A DNA stretch of 64,000 nucleotides from Actinomycetota bacterium (lineage in GTDB: Bacteria > Actinomycetota > AC-67): the NCBI GenBank assembly GCA_041658565.1, contig JBAZZY010000007.1, positions 42,115-106,114 on the forward strand. The letters run 5' to 3'. This document shows, piece by piece, positions 43,253-52,043 of this stretch. A model generated the notes under the pieces. The model ran no database searches and had not been told where the DNA came from. It worked only from the letters and a program-made list of their open reading frames with translations. Numbering within the stretch: position 1 is the first letter of the stretch; each line of letters begins with the position of its first letter. The position numbers and the translations under genes are program-made.

Positions 43253-44157
43253 CCTGCTTCCTCCAGTGCCCGCAGTTCCTGATCCAGCGCGAAGAACCGC
43301 TCGACGCGCAACAGCAACAAGACGGCAACAGCCAGACCCGCGAATACGCGAGACAGGCTCGCGAGCGGGGTGGCCAACAGAGTCTCCTGTGCAATCCCCA
43401 GACCGAACCCGCCGATCAGCGCGGCTGGAAGGCTCACGAACCCACCGACGACTGCCGCAACAAACCCTCGAACCATGTACCCCGTCATCGAGTAAACTGT
43501 CAGGGCCGACAAGGGGATGACCAGCGCCCCAGCCAGCGCCGCCAGCCCGCCGCCGATCGCCCAAGCCGTCGCAGCGACCCGGTTCTCCTGAACGCCGAGC
43601 AACTTCGCGGCCGTTCGGTTCTGCGCCGTCGCACGAAGGGCAACCCCAAAGGTGGTTCGCTTCACGAGCTGGATCACTCCGACAGCGACGGCGAGCGTCA
43701 GAAGGACTGCGCCGATCTGCTGCCATCCGAGCCCGACGTCGCCCAAGGCCAACGATCCCGCCGGGAACTGCTGTGGGGGGCGAGCCTGCGTGGTGTTACG
43801 CCATATGAACGCGGCAGCACCTTGCAGGAAACCGGCGATCGCAAGCGCCGCGATGACTTTTGCGAGCAAGCCGGAGTCTCGCATCCTGCGGAAGACGACC
43901 AGATACACTCCCGCGCCCAGCGAAGCACCGAAGGCGACGGCGATCGCAAGGGACAGAACGACCGGGAGACCCAGCGAACGATCGACTTGGAAATAGACCC
44001 ACGTCGAGAACATGGCCATAGCGCCGTGGGCAAAGTTCAACACCCCCGACGACTTGTAGATCAGCACGACTCCAATCCCGAGCAACGCGAACACCCCGCC
44101 GAGGAAGATCCCGTTGACGAAGTCCTGGACCAGAAGCGTCAGGCTAACGGCCAGCAT
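43249..44157 (-). CDS. livH: LivH-type permease
   Basis: 302 residues with VLIYKSSGVLNFAHGAMAMFSTW and the LivH loop KRTTFGVALRATAQNRTAAKLLGV. ATG 44157 overlaps the TGA of the binding-protein gene in TGATG. A GTG at 44169 would extend it by 4 codons. Part of Liv cluster B, co-translated with the binding protein immediately upstream. Confidence 0.92.
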   Translation of the reverse strand: MLAVSLTLLVQDFVNGIFLGGVFALLGIGVVLIYKSSGVLNFAHGAMAMFSTWVYFQVDRSLGLPVVLSLAIAVAFGASLGAGVYLVVFRRMRDSGLLAKVIAALAIAGFLQGAAAFIWRNTTQARPPQQFPAGSLALGDVGLGWQQIGAVLLTLAVAVGVIQLVKRTTFGVALRATAQNRTAAKLLGVQENRVAATAWAIGGGLAALAGALVIPLSALTVYSMTGYMVRGFVAAVVGGFVSLPAALIGGFGLGIAQETLLATPLASLSRVFAGLAVAVLLLLRVERFFALDQELRALEEAG

Positions 44158-45617
44158 CAGTACCCCCACCCGCAGTCGCCCTTCGAAGAAACCCGCTTCA
44201 TCGCGCCACCCGGAGACAACCAGTCGCTGACGCGATAAAACGCGTTGTTGCAGATCTGGAGCATCATGAACTGCCCCATCCCAAGGTGATCGGTCGGCGA
44301 GGTGTTGATCTGCGCTCCGACGCCGGTGTCGAAGCCCTTAAGGTTTCCGAGAACATCGATCAAGTCCTTGCGCGTCAGATCGGCGCCGAGCTGCGTCGCG
44401 GCGTACTCGAAGGCCATCATCCCGATCCAGCCACCCAGTGTTTGAGCGTCCGCGTACTTGACGCCGTCGGGATAGTAGGCGCGCATCGCAGCAAGATACT
44501 GGCGCATCTGTGGCGTGTCGACGCCGGCCCATCCCCATCCGTTGTTATCGGTGTACCCGCCGTCGCAAGGCGGACCACAGTTGTCGGTGGCCGCGCGCCC
44601 CCAAGCCGACTTGGAAACCCACGGAACCTTCCACGTCTGGCGCGCGGCCGCCTGCATGCCGAACACCATCGTGATGTTGGACGCGCTGAAGACCGCATTC
44701 GCCTTCGCGTCCTTCATCGCGGCGATGAAGGAGTCCATCCTCGTGATGGCTTCCTCCTCAGCGGCCACGTATTGCTGGCTTACGACCTTGTGATCGGCAC
44801 CCTTGGACTCCCACACCTTCTTGAACTCGATCGAGCGGCGCCTGTCCTGCGACACGTCCAGCGCAACCGTACCGACCCAGTACGGGTGTTGCGGATTCGG
44901 CAGCTTCCCCGCTGCCTGCCACTTCGCGTTCACGGTCGACATCCAATCAACCCAAATGCCCACCGCCTCATCGTTGCGAATCGTGTAGTAGACGCTCCAG
45001 GGTGTCTGCGCGTTGCTCCACGTGACCGATTCCTCACCGACGCCGGTCCAGCCCTGGATTAACGGAACCTTCTTCTCGTTCAGGTACTTCATTGCCGCGC
45101 CGAACGAGTAGGTGTTCATGTACGCGTTCACGACGGCGAACACGCCCTTTTGCTCAACCAGGGCCTTGGCAGCCAGCAAGACTTCCGCCTCGCAGTTGAT
45201 GCACGCGGTCTGCAGGAAGAGCCTCACCTTCCGGCCGTTGATCCCCCCGCGCGCATTGAGCACGTTCACATACGCCTGAGTCGTCCGGTACAGAGGCCGT
45301 CCCAGTTCCGCCGCCGGTCCGTCCATCGGGACGATGATCCCAATCTTGATCTCGCCTGCCGTGACCCCAGGTGCGCTCGCGTAGTTCACCTTCCCCGTTC
45401 TGCCGCCCTTTCCCGGAACAAAGATCGTGCGCGGGGCCACCGTCGAGGACGACGGAACCCGCCCCGTCGATACAGGGAGCGGCGGCAGGGTTTGCGTGAC
45501 TTGGGAGTTAATGGCGACCCGTCGCGGCTGAAACAGAGCGCACGACGGCAACAGAACTGCGATGGCCATCGAAAACGCCACGATGGCGGCTCGGGGAGTC
45601 CTGGTACGCGAAATCAC
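44157..45617 (-). CDS. Liv-type substrate-binding lipoprotein (copy 1)
   Basis: About 486 residues. Signal peptide with lipobox LPSC (SCALFQPRR), then a binding-protein fold from EIKIGIIVPMDGPAAELG. A Cys-rich insertion ACINCEAEV and a C-terminal DNCGPPCDGG are shared with copy 2. GTG 45617 is chosen: GAGGG lies 7 nt upstream and the same GTG and leader are conserved in copy 2, whereas the longer ORF to 45668 runs across the promoter. It is fused operonically to livH. Copy 2 at 46621 differs at many ligand-side positions (for example FDWM versus GWMS), so specificities may differ. Confidence 0.88.
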   Translation of the reverse strand: MISRTRTPRAAIVAFSMAIAVLLPSCALFQPRRVAINSQVTQTLPPLPVSTGRVPSSSTVAPRTIFVPGKGGRTGKVNYASAPGVTAGEIKIGIIVPMDGPAAELGRPLYRTTQAYVNVLNARGGINGRKVRLFLQTACINCEAEVLLAAKALVEQKGVFAVVNAYMNTYSFGAAMKYLNEKKVPLIQGWTGVGEESVTWSNAQTPWSVYYTIRNDEAVGIWVDWMSTVNAKWQAAGKLPNPQHPYWVGTVALDVSQDRRRSIEFKKVWESKGADHKVVSQQYVAAEEEAITRMDSFIAAMKDAKANAVFSASNITMVFGMQAAARQTWKVPWVSKSAWGRAATDNCGPPCDGGYTDNNGWGWAGVDTPQMRQYLAAMRAYYPDGVKYADAQTLGGWIGMMAFEYAATQLGADLTRKDLIDVLGNLKGFDTGVGAQINTSPTDHLGMGQFMMLQICNNAFYRVSDWLSPGGAMKRVSSKGDCGWGY

Positions 45618-45646
45618 AGCGGGGCCCTCATCTCCACTATCAACAG

Positions 45647-45652
45647 ATTCTA
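45647..45652 (-). promoter_or_regulatory. -10 box of the copy 1 binding-protein gene
   Basis: TAGAAT on the minus strand, 30 nt upstream of GTG 45617. The same box (TAGAAC) is kept at the same distance before copy 2, within about 55 nt of conserved leader. No clear -35 box. Confidence 0.45.
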
Positions 45653-45819
45653 CGCGCACGCCCCGCATCCTCTACAAACGACCCCCGACAAATCGACCCA
45701 CCCAGGAGTTGGATGTCGGTTAACCCCACCGAGTCGCCGCATCTTGGCAAGCGCTCGAACATCGCCACCCGGGTGCCGCGATCCTGAACCCGGTAGGTCG
45801 CCGCTCGAACCAGATGCTC

Positions 45820-46236
45820 TTACGAGGTTTGGCCTGAAGGTATTTCCACGTCGACTCCAAGAACACCCGCGGCAGAGGCAAGCCGTGCGTCATAGGTGAC
45901 GATTGCCGTCAGCGCATCCCCAAGCGACAGCGCGGATGCTAGATGGATGGCATCGAGTAAACGAAGGGTCGTCGGGCCGATGGCGGCCGCACGGTCCAGG
46001 ACGGCATCATCGATGCGGAGTAGGGCAATCGCACCGAGCACAGCTTCCGCCCGGCGCACCTCGCTTTTCGGGGCGCGCACGCGACTCATCGCCCGGAATA
46101 CCTCCACTCGTGCAAGCGCGCTCGACACGACATCGGGCTGTCCGGCCAAGCGATCCGTCAGCGCTGCCGTCTCCGGCTCTCTCGAGATCAGCTTAACGAG
46201 CGCAGATGAATCCAGGTAGAGAAGTTCCACGGTCAC
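45820..46236 (-). CDS. vapC: VapC-family PIN-domain toxin
   Basis: 138 residues. PIN acidic residues in YLDSSALVKL (Asp 8), the ARVEVFRA Glu, LRLLDAIHLASAL (Asp) and TYDARL (Asp): the complete four-acid set of VapC ribonucleases. GTG 46236 overlaps the antitoxin TGA in GTGA. With the Phd/YefM-type antitoxin it forms a toxin-antitoxin pair. It separates two near-duplicate binding-protein genes, which suggests insertion or retention during duplication. Confidence 0.87.
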   Translation of the reverse strand: MTVELLYLDSSALVKLISREPETAALTDRLAGQPDVVSSALARVEVFRAMSRVRAPKSEVRRAEAVLGAIALLRIDDAVLDRAAAIGPTTLRLLDAIHLASALSLGDALTAIVTYDARLASAAGVLGVDVEIPSGQTS

Positions 46237-46517
46237 AGGCGTTCGGCTCGCTCTTCTTCCAGGGCGCGCGACAACCGCTTGGTTGCCCTTCCTTTCGGTG
46301 GAAGTAGGTCGAATAAGGATCCTTCGGGGGCGCGAACTCGCCCTGCCGCGATGAGCTTTGCGACCGGCCCGTTTGCGGCCGGAACCGGTACCAGGAGAGC
46401 AACGGGACGGCCGTGCTCAGTGACTTCCAGCGTCGTTCCCTTCACGACCTTGCGAAGGTAGACGCTCAGATTCTGTCGCAACTCGCGAACCCCAACGCTT
46501 TCACCAGGGGTACTCAT
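46233..46517 (-). CDS. vapB: Phd/YefM-type antitoxin of VapBC
   Basis: 94 residues from ATG 46517. The N-terminal Phd/YefM fold reads VGVRELRQNLSVYLRKVVKG and VTEHGRPVALLVPVP; a C-terminal toxin-binding tail is Glu/Arg-rich (ALEEERAERL). The in-frame extension to 46637 crosses the operator and is rejected. It should neutralise VapC and repress its own promoter; two TAGCACA repeats lie directly upstream of its start. Confidence 0.88.
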   Translation of the reverse strand: MSTPGESVGVRELRQNLSVYLRKVVKGTTLEVTEHGRPVALLVPVPAANGPVAKLIAAGRVRAPEGSLFDLLPPKGRATKRLSRALEEERAERL

Positions 46518-46518
46518 G

Positions 46519-46535
46519 TAGCACATGGTAGCACA
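46519..46535 (-). promoter_or_regulatory. Direct repeat operator candidate of the vapBC pair
   Basis: TAGCACA occurs at 46519-46525 and 46529-46535 (plus-strand reading), 10 bp apart, immediately before the antitoxin ATG. One helical turn spacing is what an antitoxin dimer would contact. Confidence 0.5.
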
Positions 46536-46620
46536 CTGGTGATCGCCTGTTGTGTCGAAGGCTTCGGTCGCTAGTTCATCTGATCGAGCAAGACTCGCCG
46601 AGCGAGTCCGGCGGCCGGCG

Positions 46621-48081
46621 TCAGTACCCCCACCCACAGTCGCCCTTGGAGGAAACCCTCTTCATCGCGCCGCCGGGAGACAGCCAGTCGCTTACGAGGT
46701 GAAACTCGTTCTTGCAGATCTGCAACATCATGAACTGCCCCATCCCAAGGTGATCGGTCGGGGACGTGTTGATCTGCGCTCCGACGCCGGTGTCGAAGCC
46801 CTTGAGGTTTCCGACCTTGCTGATGAGGCCCTTGCGGGTGAGATCGGCACCGAGTTGCGTCGCCGCATACTCAAATCCCATCATCCCGATCCAGCCGCCC
46901 AGTGTTTGCGTGTCCGCGTACTTGACGCCGTCGGAGTAGTAGGCGCGCATCGCCGCGTAGTACTGACGCATCTGGGGCGTGTCGATGCCGGACCATCCCC
47001 ATCCGTTGTTGTCGGTGAACGCGCCGCTGCAGGGCGGACCGCAGTTGTCGGTGGCCGCGCGCCCCCACGCGGACTTCGTGACCCACGGGACCTTCCACGA
47101 CTGGCGCGCGGCGGCCTGCATTCCGAACACCATAGTCACGTTCGAGGCGCTGAAAACGGCGTTCGCTTTGGCGTCTTTCATCGCGGCAATGAAGGAGTCC
47201 ATGCGCGTGACCGACTCTTCTTGTGCCGCCACGTACTGCTGGCTCACGACCTTGTACTCGGAACCCTTGGACTCCCACACCTTCTTGAACTCCGCTGCGC
47301 GATATCGGTCCATCGAGACGTCCAGCGAAACGGTGGCGACCCAGTACGGATGCTGCGGATTCGGCAGCTTCCCAGCTGCTTGCCACTTCGCGTTCACCAG
47401 CGACATCCAACCCGCCCACATCTGAACAGCGTCGTCGTTGCGAATCGTGAAGTAGACGCTCCAGGGCGTCTGCGCGTTGCTCCACGTCATCGATTCGTCG
47501 CCGGTGCCGCTCCAGCCCTGAATCAGCGGGACCTTCTTCTCGTTCAGGTACTTCAGCGCCGGACCAAGCCCGTAGGTATTCATGTACGTGTTCACGATGG
47601 CAAACACGCCCTTTTGCTCGACCAGAGCTTTCGCGGCCAGCAAGACCTCTGCTTCGCAATTGGTGCATGCGGTCTGCAGGATGAGCTTCACTTTCCGGCC
47701 GTTGATCCCCCCGCGCGCGTTGAGCATGTTCACGTAGGCCTGAGTCGACCGGTATACGGGCCGCCCCAGTTCCGCCATGGGTCCATCCATAGGGACGATG
47801 ATGCCGATCTTGATCTCACTTGCCGTGACCCCGGGCGCGCTCGCGTAGTTCGCCTTCCCCGTTCTGCCGGCTCTTCCAGGAACAAAAACCGAACGCGGGG
47901 CCGCTGCCGAAGACGACAGAGCCTTCCCCTTCAACGCGGGAAGCGGCGGCAGGGTCTCTGTAACCTCGTAGTTGATGGCGACCCTTCGCGGCTGGAAGAA
48001 GGCGCACGACGGCAGAAGTGTCGCGAGCGCAAGTGAAAACGCGGCAACACCAACTCTGAAAGTCCTGATACGTGTAATCAC
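46621..48081 (-). CDS. Liv-type substrate-binding lipoprotein (copy 2)
   Basis: About 486 residues. Lipobox LPSC (SCAFFQPRR), binding fold from EIKIGIIVPMDGPMAELG, and the same C-terminal GGAMKRVSSKGDCGWGY as copy 1. Most residues are the same as in copy 1 by eye, with differences clustered in the N-terminal linker and at scattered surface or cleft positions. The start is GTG 48081, conserved with copy 1. There is no permease directly downstream; it probably uses the livHMGF products of cluster B as an alternative binding protein. Confidence 0.88.
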   Translation of the reverse strand: MITRIRTFRVGVAAFSLALATLLPSCAFFQPRRVAINYEVTETLPPLPALKGKALSSSAAAPRSVFVPGRAGRTGKANYASAPGVTASEIKIGIIVPMDGPMAELGRPVYRSTQAYVNMLNARGGINGRKVKLILQTACTNCEAEVLLAAKALVEQKGVFAIVNTYMNTYGLGPALKYLNEKKVPLIQGWSGTGDESMTWSNAQTPWSVYFTIRNDDAVQMWAGWMSLVNAKWQAAGKLPNPQHPYWVATVSLDVSMDRYRAAEFKKVWESKGSEYKVVSQQYVAAQEESVTRMDSFIAAMKDAKANAVFSASNVTMVFGMQAAARQSWKVPWVTKSAWGRAATDNCGPPCSGAFTDNNGWGWSGIDTPQMRQYYAAMRAYYSDGVKYADTQTLGGWIGMMGFEYAATQLGADLTRKGLISKVGNLKGFDTGVGAQINTSPTDHLGMGQFMMLQICKNEFHLVSDWLSPGGAMKRVSSKGDCGWGY

Positions 48082-48111
48082 AGCGGGGCTCTCATCTCCC
48101 TTGTCCACAAA

Positions 48112-48117
48112 GTTCTA
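48112..48117 (-). promoter_or_regulatory. -10 box of the copy 2 binding-protein gene
   Basis: TAGAAC on the minus strand, 31 nt before GTG 48081, matching the TAGAAT of copy 1 at the same distance. Confidence 0.4.
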
Positions 48118-48216
48118 CACGCGCGCGCCTCATCCTCCACGATCACCCACCTGCAAAACTCTTCACCCGAGGGTTTCTACGCTTCGGAAACGCGAGGCCG
48201 TGGTCGGCCGGACTTC

Positions 48217-49419
48217 TCAGACCTCGGACATAACCTCCATCATCAGCGTGTCGTTGGTCCCGTCCATGATGGTGAGCAGGGATGCGTCACGCATGTACTT
48301 CTCCAGCTTGTAATCGCGCGTGATCCCGTAACCTCCTAAAACCTGGACCATCTCGGCGGTGTGCTTGACGGCCAGATTTGTCGAGACGATCTTGGCCGTC
48401 AGGCTCGTGCGGAAGTCGCCGGGGAAGTTGTTGGCGGAGTGCCAACTCCCCTTCCACAGCAACGTCCGGCAGGTCTCGATCGCCGCCTGGATTTCGAACA
48501 GCTTCTTGGCGACGAGTTGATGCTTGATGATCGGCTTGCCCCACTGAACGCGCTCCTTGGCGTACTCGAGCGCCTCCTCGTACGCAGCACGCATCAAGCC
48601 GACCGCCATGTACCCGGTCCCAAGGTTCCCGACGGTGACGATCGCGTGGTGAAGCATCGGGTACGCATCACTCGGGGGAAAGATCATCTGATCCTCGGGA
48701 ACAAACACATCGTCGAAGGAGAGCGTCGCTTGGTTGAGCGCGCGCAGACCGATGCGATCCTCCGCCTTGCCTTGCTGTACGCCCTCTGCGAACGCATCCG
48801 TCACGAACATCCCGGAACCGCGCAGGCCTTTGTCGCGCTCCACGCAAGCAAAGACGACAAGCGCCTTAGCCAAGCCGCCGTTGGAGACAAATGCCGACTT
48901 CGCACCGTTCAGAACGTACCCACCCTCGGTCTTCGCCGCGGTCGTTCGGTGGTGAACCGATAGGTCGTCGTAGTTCTTGCCGTCGGAGCCGACCATCGGC
49001 TCACTGCTACCCCACGCGGTCAGCCATGTTCCTGTGGTGTCGGCACAGAACGGCTCAACGTAGCGCTCGATCAACCTGGTGTTGTGTTGAGCAATGAACG
49101 CGATCAGCGCAGGCACGACCGAACTCGCCATTAGAGATGCGGCGAATCCGCAGCCGTACCGCGCCACTTCTTCCCAGACAGGACCGGTCGTCGTCGGTCC
49201 CAACCCAAGGCCGCCGTATTGCTCGGCGATTCCCATCTTGTGCAGCCCCATCTCGAACGCGGCCGCCATGGCATCGCGATACTCCGGACTGCGGAACGCA
49301 GCGTCCGGATCGGAAATGCGGTCGACCGCGATCTCCGCAGGCTCCAACTGCTTGCGGCCGAACTCGCGCACGGCCTCGATAATCTCAAGCTGTTCGGGCG
49401 TTTGAGAGAAATCGATCAT
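48217..49419 (-). CDS. Acyl-CoA dehydrogenase with Asp at the catalytic position
   Basis: 400 residues in acyl-CoA dehydrogenase order, with KTEGGYVLNGAKSAFVSN, the VQWGKPIIKHQ and QVLGGYGITRD motifs. At the MCAD-type catalytic position it reads IMDGTND (Asp about 386 instead of Glu), and there is no Glu at the alternative helix-G position (VGNLGTGYM). The middle TEPxAGSD region is also altered (SSEPMVGSDG). It may therefore use Asp as base or act on an unusual substrate. The ATG overlaps the TGA of the acetoacetate-decarboxylase-like gene (ATGA). Last gene of the glycyl radical enzyme operon. Confidence 0.88.
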   Translation of the reverse strand: MIDFSQTPEQLEIIEAVREFGRKQLEPAEIAVDRISDPDAAFRSPEYRDAMAAAFEMGLHKMGIAEQYGGLGLGPTTTGPVWEEVARYGCGFAASLMASSVVPALIAFIAQHNTRLIERYVEPFCADTTGTWLTAWGSSEPMVGSDGKNYDDLSVHHRTTAAKTEGGYVLNGAKSAFVSNGGLAKALVVFACVERDKGLRGSGMFVTDAFAEGVQQGKAEDRIGLRALNQATLSFDDVFVPEDQMIFPPSDAYPMLHHAIVTVGNLGTGYMAVGLMRAAYEEALEYAKERVQWGKPIIKHQLVAKKLFEIQAAIETCRTLLWKGSWHSANNFPGDFRTSLTAKIVSTNLAVKHTAEMVQVLGGYGITRDYKLEKYMRDASLLTIMDGTNDTLMMEVMSEV

Positions 49420-50192
49420 GATGCATCGCTCCCGCTGTAGAAGTCCGTCATCTTGAAGTAGTGCGGCAGGAATGCCTCGGCGTCCACCGACCCCAGGACG
49501 CGGCCGGGCAGCATTGTGTTACTGCTCTCGATGGCAAAGGCGACCAGAGGCGTCATGTCCGCGAACTCGCTCCACGGATCCGCCTCGGACGCTTGGAACC
49601 GAACGTTCGGCGTACCGATCGCTATCGACCTCGCATTGATTTCGGTTTGCTGCGAAGCCAGCAACACGGGGCCGTCGAAGCCGGGCTCAAGGTCGATGCG
49701 TGGAGACGCCTTGAACAGGAACGTTGGACCGGTCGGCGGCAACTCCGGGAGCGTTTGCTCCAAGGCGATGTCGATCTCGATGAATCGCACTCCGCGACGC
49801 TCCACAGATCCCGACGCGCGCGTTTCGTTCCGCTCGAAACGGATGGTCGCTTCCTTCTTTGGGAACCCGAAGATGTCCCGGCCGTTGTAGAGGCGGTTGG
49901 GATCGCTGTCTATCGGCATCGACAGGCAGTACGAACCAGCCTGTCCCCGGTACTTGCAGCGCAGGAACAGGGCCGCCTCGCGGTACCCCGGCCCAAGGTT
50001 CGTCTCGCCGTACTCGGCGATGAAGATCAAGCCCCCGGGCAAGTCGGCCTGCTCGAGCGGCGGAGGCAGACAAGCAGCGGTCTTTTCGGGATCCGCGGCG
50101 AACATCACCCCCAGCATCTCGGCGTGAGGGAAATCGCGCGTCTTTAGCGCGTAGTAATCGGACAGCTCTCGTTCTGTCTTGACGAAACCCAC
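49416..50192 (-). CDS. Acetoacetate decarboxylase family protein
   Basis: 258 residues. The ADC motif DIFGFPKKEATIRF holds adjacent lysines (about 112-113), matching the Schiff-base Lys and its neighbour in ADC. LSMPIDSDPNRLYNGRDIFG precedes it as in the family. True ADC decarboxylates acetoacetate; relatives act as aldolase-dehydratases or on other keto acids. 31 nt after the SDR stop and coupled to the acyl-CoA dehydrogenase by ATGA. In this operon it could handle a beta-keto or 2-keto acid made by the preceding enzymes. Confidence 0.85.
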   Translation of the reverse strand: MGFVKTERELSDYYALKTRDFPHAEMLGVMFAADPEKTAACLPPPLEQADLPGGLIFIAEYGETNLGPGYREAALFLRCKYRGQAGSYCLSMPIDSDPNRLYNGRDIFGFPKKEATIRFERNETRASGSVERRGVRFIEIDIALEQTLPELPPTGPTFLFKASPRIDLEPGFDGPVLLASQQTEINARSIAIGTPNVRFQASEADPWSEFADMTPLVAFAIESSNTMLPGRVLGSVDAEAFLPHYFKMTDFYSGSDAS

Positions 50193-50223
50193 AGGCTCCC
50201 CCCTGTCGTGAAACGGCTCTCGC

Positions 50224-51045
50224 TTACGAGAAGTCTTTCATTACCTTCCACTGACTTCGCTGCGCTTTTCGGATCGACCACATCACCATCGCCGGCGACA
50301 GACGGTATGCCGCCGCCCCGATCTTGCCCACAGGAGTGAAGACCACTCGGTTCTTGCGCTTGTCGATCATCTCGACGATCAACTCGGCCGCGCGCGCCTG
50401 GGTGTGATGCGCGGGTCGATCGGGCAGGACTCCACTGCCGTCGGCCGCAAGGATCCGTTTCTCGGGATCGTGTTCGGTGAAGCCGAGGTGCGCGACTCCA
50501 ATGTGCACGCCGCTGAGTTCGAGCCGCAGCGATTCGGCCAGACCGTTCATGCCGCCTTTGGCGGCGCAGTAGATCGACGCGCCCGGCATTCCAAAGATCC
50601 CGGCAATGCTTGAGACGAAGACAATCGAGCCGCGCGCCGCGCGCACATGCTCCACCGCCGCGCGGCTGACGTAGATGCCTCCGAGCAAACTCGACGACAA
50701 GACCGAGTGACAGGTCTGCGGCGAGAGATCGGCGAAGTTCCCACGCATCGACAGCCCCGCGTTGTTGACCACGATGTCGAGTCCGCCGAAATCGCGAACG
50801 GCGGTATCTACCATCCCAAGAGCGTCCTCGTACACGCCTACGTCTCCGGCCACGGCCGAGACCGTCGATCGGATCGCCCGCAACTCCGCGAGCGACCGCT
50901 GCAAGCGATCGTTCCCGCGAGCAGTGATGACGACGTTCGCCCCTCGCCGCAGAAACGCAGAGGCCGTCGCGAAACCCACCCCCCGGCTGCCGCCGGTGAT
51001 CAGAACCGTCTTTCCCGCATGAGTGTTCAAAACACGCTCCGTCAT
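50224..51045 (-). CDS. Short-chain dehydrogenase/reductase (SDR)
   Basis: 273 residues. TGGSRGVGFATA, NNAGLSMRG, active Ser in VFVSSIAGI and Tyr-Lys in SIYCAAKGG. The C-terminal part is long and basic (RKNRVVFTPVGKIGAAAYRLSPAMVMWSIRKAQRSQ), suggesting membrane association. ATG 51045 overlaps the epimerase stop in ATGA, so the longer frame to 51162 is rejected. Fifth gene of the glycyl radical operon. Confidence 0.88.
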   Translation of the reverse strand: MTERVLNTHAGKTVLITGGSRGVGFATASAFLRRGANVVITARGNDRLQRSLAELRAIRSTVSAVAGDVGVYEDALGMVDTAVRDFGGLDIVVNNAGLSMRGNFADLSPQTCHSVLSSSLLGGIYVSRAAVEHVRAARGSIVFVSSIAGIFGMPGASIYCAAKGGMNGLAESLRLELSGVHIGVAHLGFTEHDPEKRILAADGSGVLPDRPAHHTQARAAELIVEMIDKRKNRVVFTPVGKIGAAAYRLSPAMVMWSIRKAQRSQWKVMKDFS

Positions 51046-52028
51046 ATGTGTCCGTACTCCCGCAAGGCCTGTACCGACTCGTCGATGGCCTGCTCTAGGG
51101 ACGTCTGCGGCATCGACAACTCGGTGATGGCTTTGCTCGAGTCGTAGTAAGTGCCCATGCACGCCATCCGAGCCATCGTGCGGTTCAACGCCGCAGGCCG
51201 TCGCGAGATCGCCTGAACGGCGGACCCTGCGGACCCGGCGGCCAGCACGACCGCCTTCGGCAGCACGAGCCGGGGTGGCTCCCTGCCGACCGCGCGCGCC
51301 ACCAGCGCGAAGAACTCCAGGTAGCTGACGTTCGTGCCGCCAAGCAAGTAGGTCTCACCGGTCCGCCCTCGCTGTAGCGCGCTCACCATGCCGCGCGCCA
51401 CGTCGCCGACGTGAGCGAAGTTCCGTCCCCCCGGCGACGTGAAGCGCATGTTACGCCGAACGAACTGACGGATGAGTTCCCCCGAACTCGGTCGCTCGTC
51501 AAAGGCTCCCAGCATGAACGTCGGTGCGACGACGACGGCATCCAACCCGTCGCACGCAACCCGATCCAGCACATGCTTCGATGCATCCGCTTTGGATTCG
51601 GCATAGGCGACGCCTTTGTACGCCAAGGGGAAGCCGGAACGCTCATCTCCGGGCGATTCCTTCGAGCCGTACCGGAACGAACTGGCGGACCCCGTATGAA
51701 TGAAGCGCCCAACGCCCGCGCGCACACTCGCTTCGACGACGCGCCTGGTGCCCTCCGAGTTCACGCGCCACATCAACGCGTCGGGCGCGCGCATGTCGGT
51801 CAACCCGGCGCAGTGCAACACTGCCCCACAACCCCGCAAAGCCGCGTTCAGCACCGACGGATCCTCGTCCAGCAAATCACCCTGCACGATCTCGGCTTCG
51901 AGACCGTCAAGCGTCCGCGCCTTACTGTCGCGCATCACGAACGCGCGCACCTCGTACCCATCGGCCAGCAGCGCGCGCACCAGATTAGCGCCGAGCAGCC
52001 CGTCCGCCCCCGTCACTAGAACCTTCAT
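51042..52028 (-). CDS. NAD-dependent epimerase/dehydratase-type reductase (extended SDR)
   Basis: 328 residues. NAD motif VTGADGLLGANLV at residues 5-17, HCAGLTDMRAPDA, and a Tyr-Lys pair in AYAESKADASKHV. This group includes hydroxysteroid dehydrogenases, dihydroflavonol reductases and sugar epimerases; the pattern fits a ketone/aldehyde reductase such as those acting on sterols or flavonoid-like alcohols as well as a sugar epimerase. 15 nt after the activase stop. Confidence 0.87.
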   Translation of the reverse strand: MKVLVTGADGLLGANLVRALLADGYEVRAFVMRDSKARTLDGLEAEIVQGDLLDEDPSVLNAALRGCGAVLHCAGLTDMRAPDALMWRVNSEGTRRVVEASVRAGVGRFIHTGSASSFRYGSKESPGDERSGFPLAYKGVAYAESKADASKHVLDRVACDGLDAVVVAPTFMLGAFDERPSSGELIRQFVRRNMRFTSPGGRNFAHVGDVARGMVSALQRGRTGETYLLGGTNVSYLEFFALVARAVGREPPRLVLPKAVVLAAGSAGSAVQAISRRPAALNRTMARMACMGTYYDSSKAITELSMPQTSLEQAIDESVQALREYGHI

Positions 52029-52043
52029 CCCCGGCCCCCGCCA

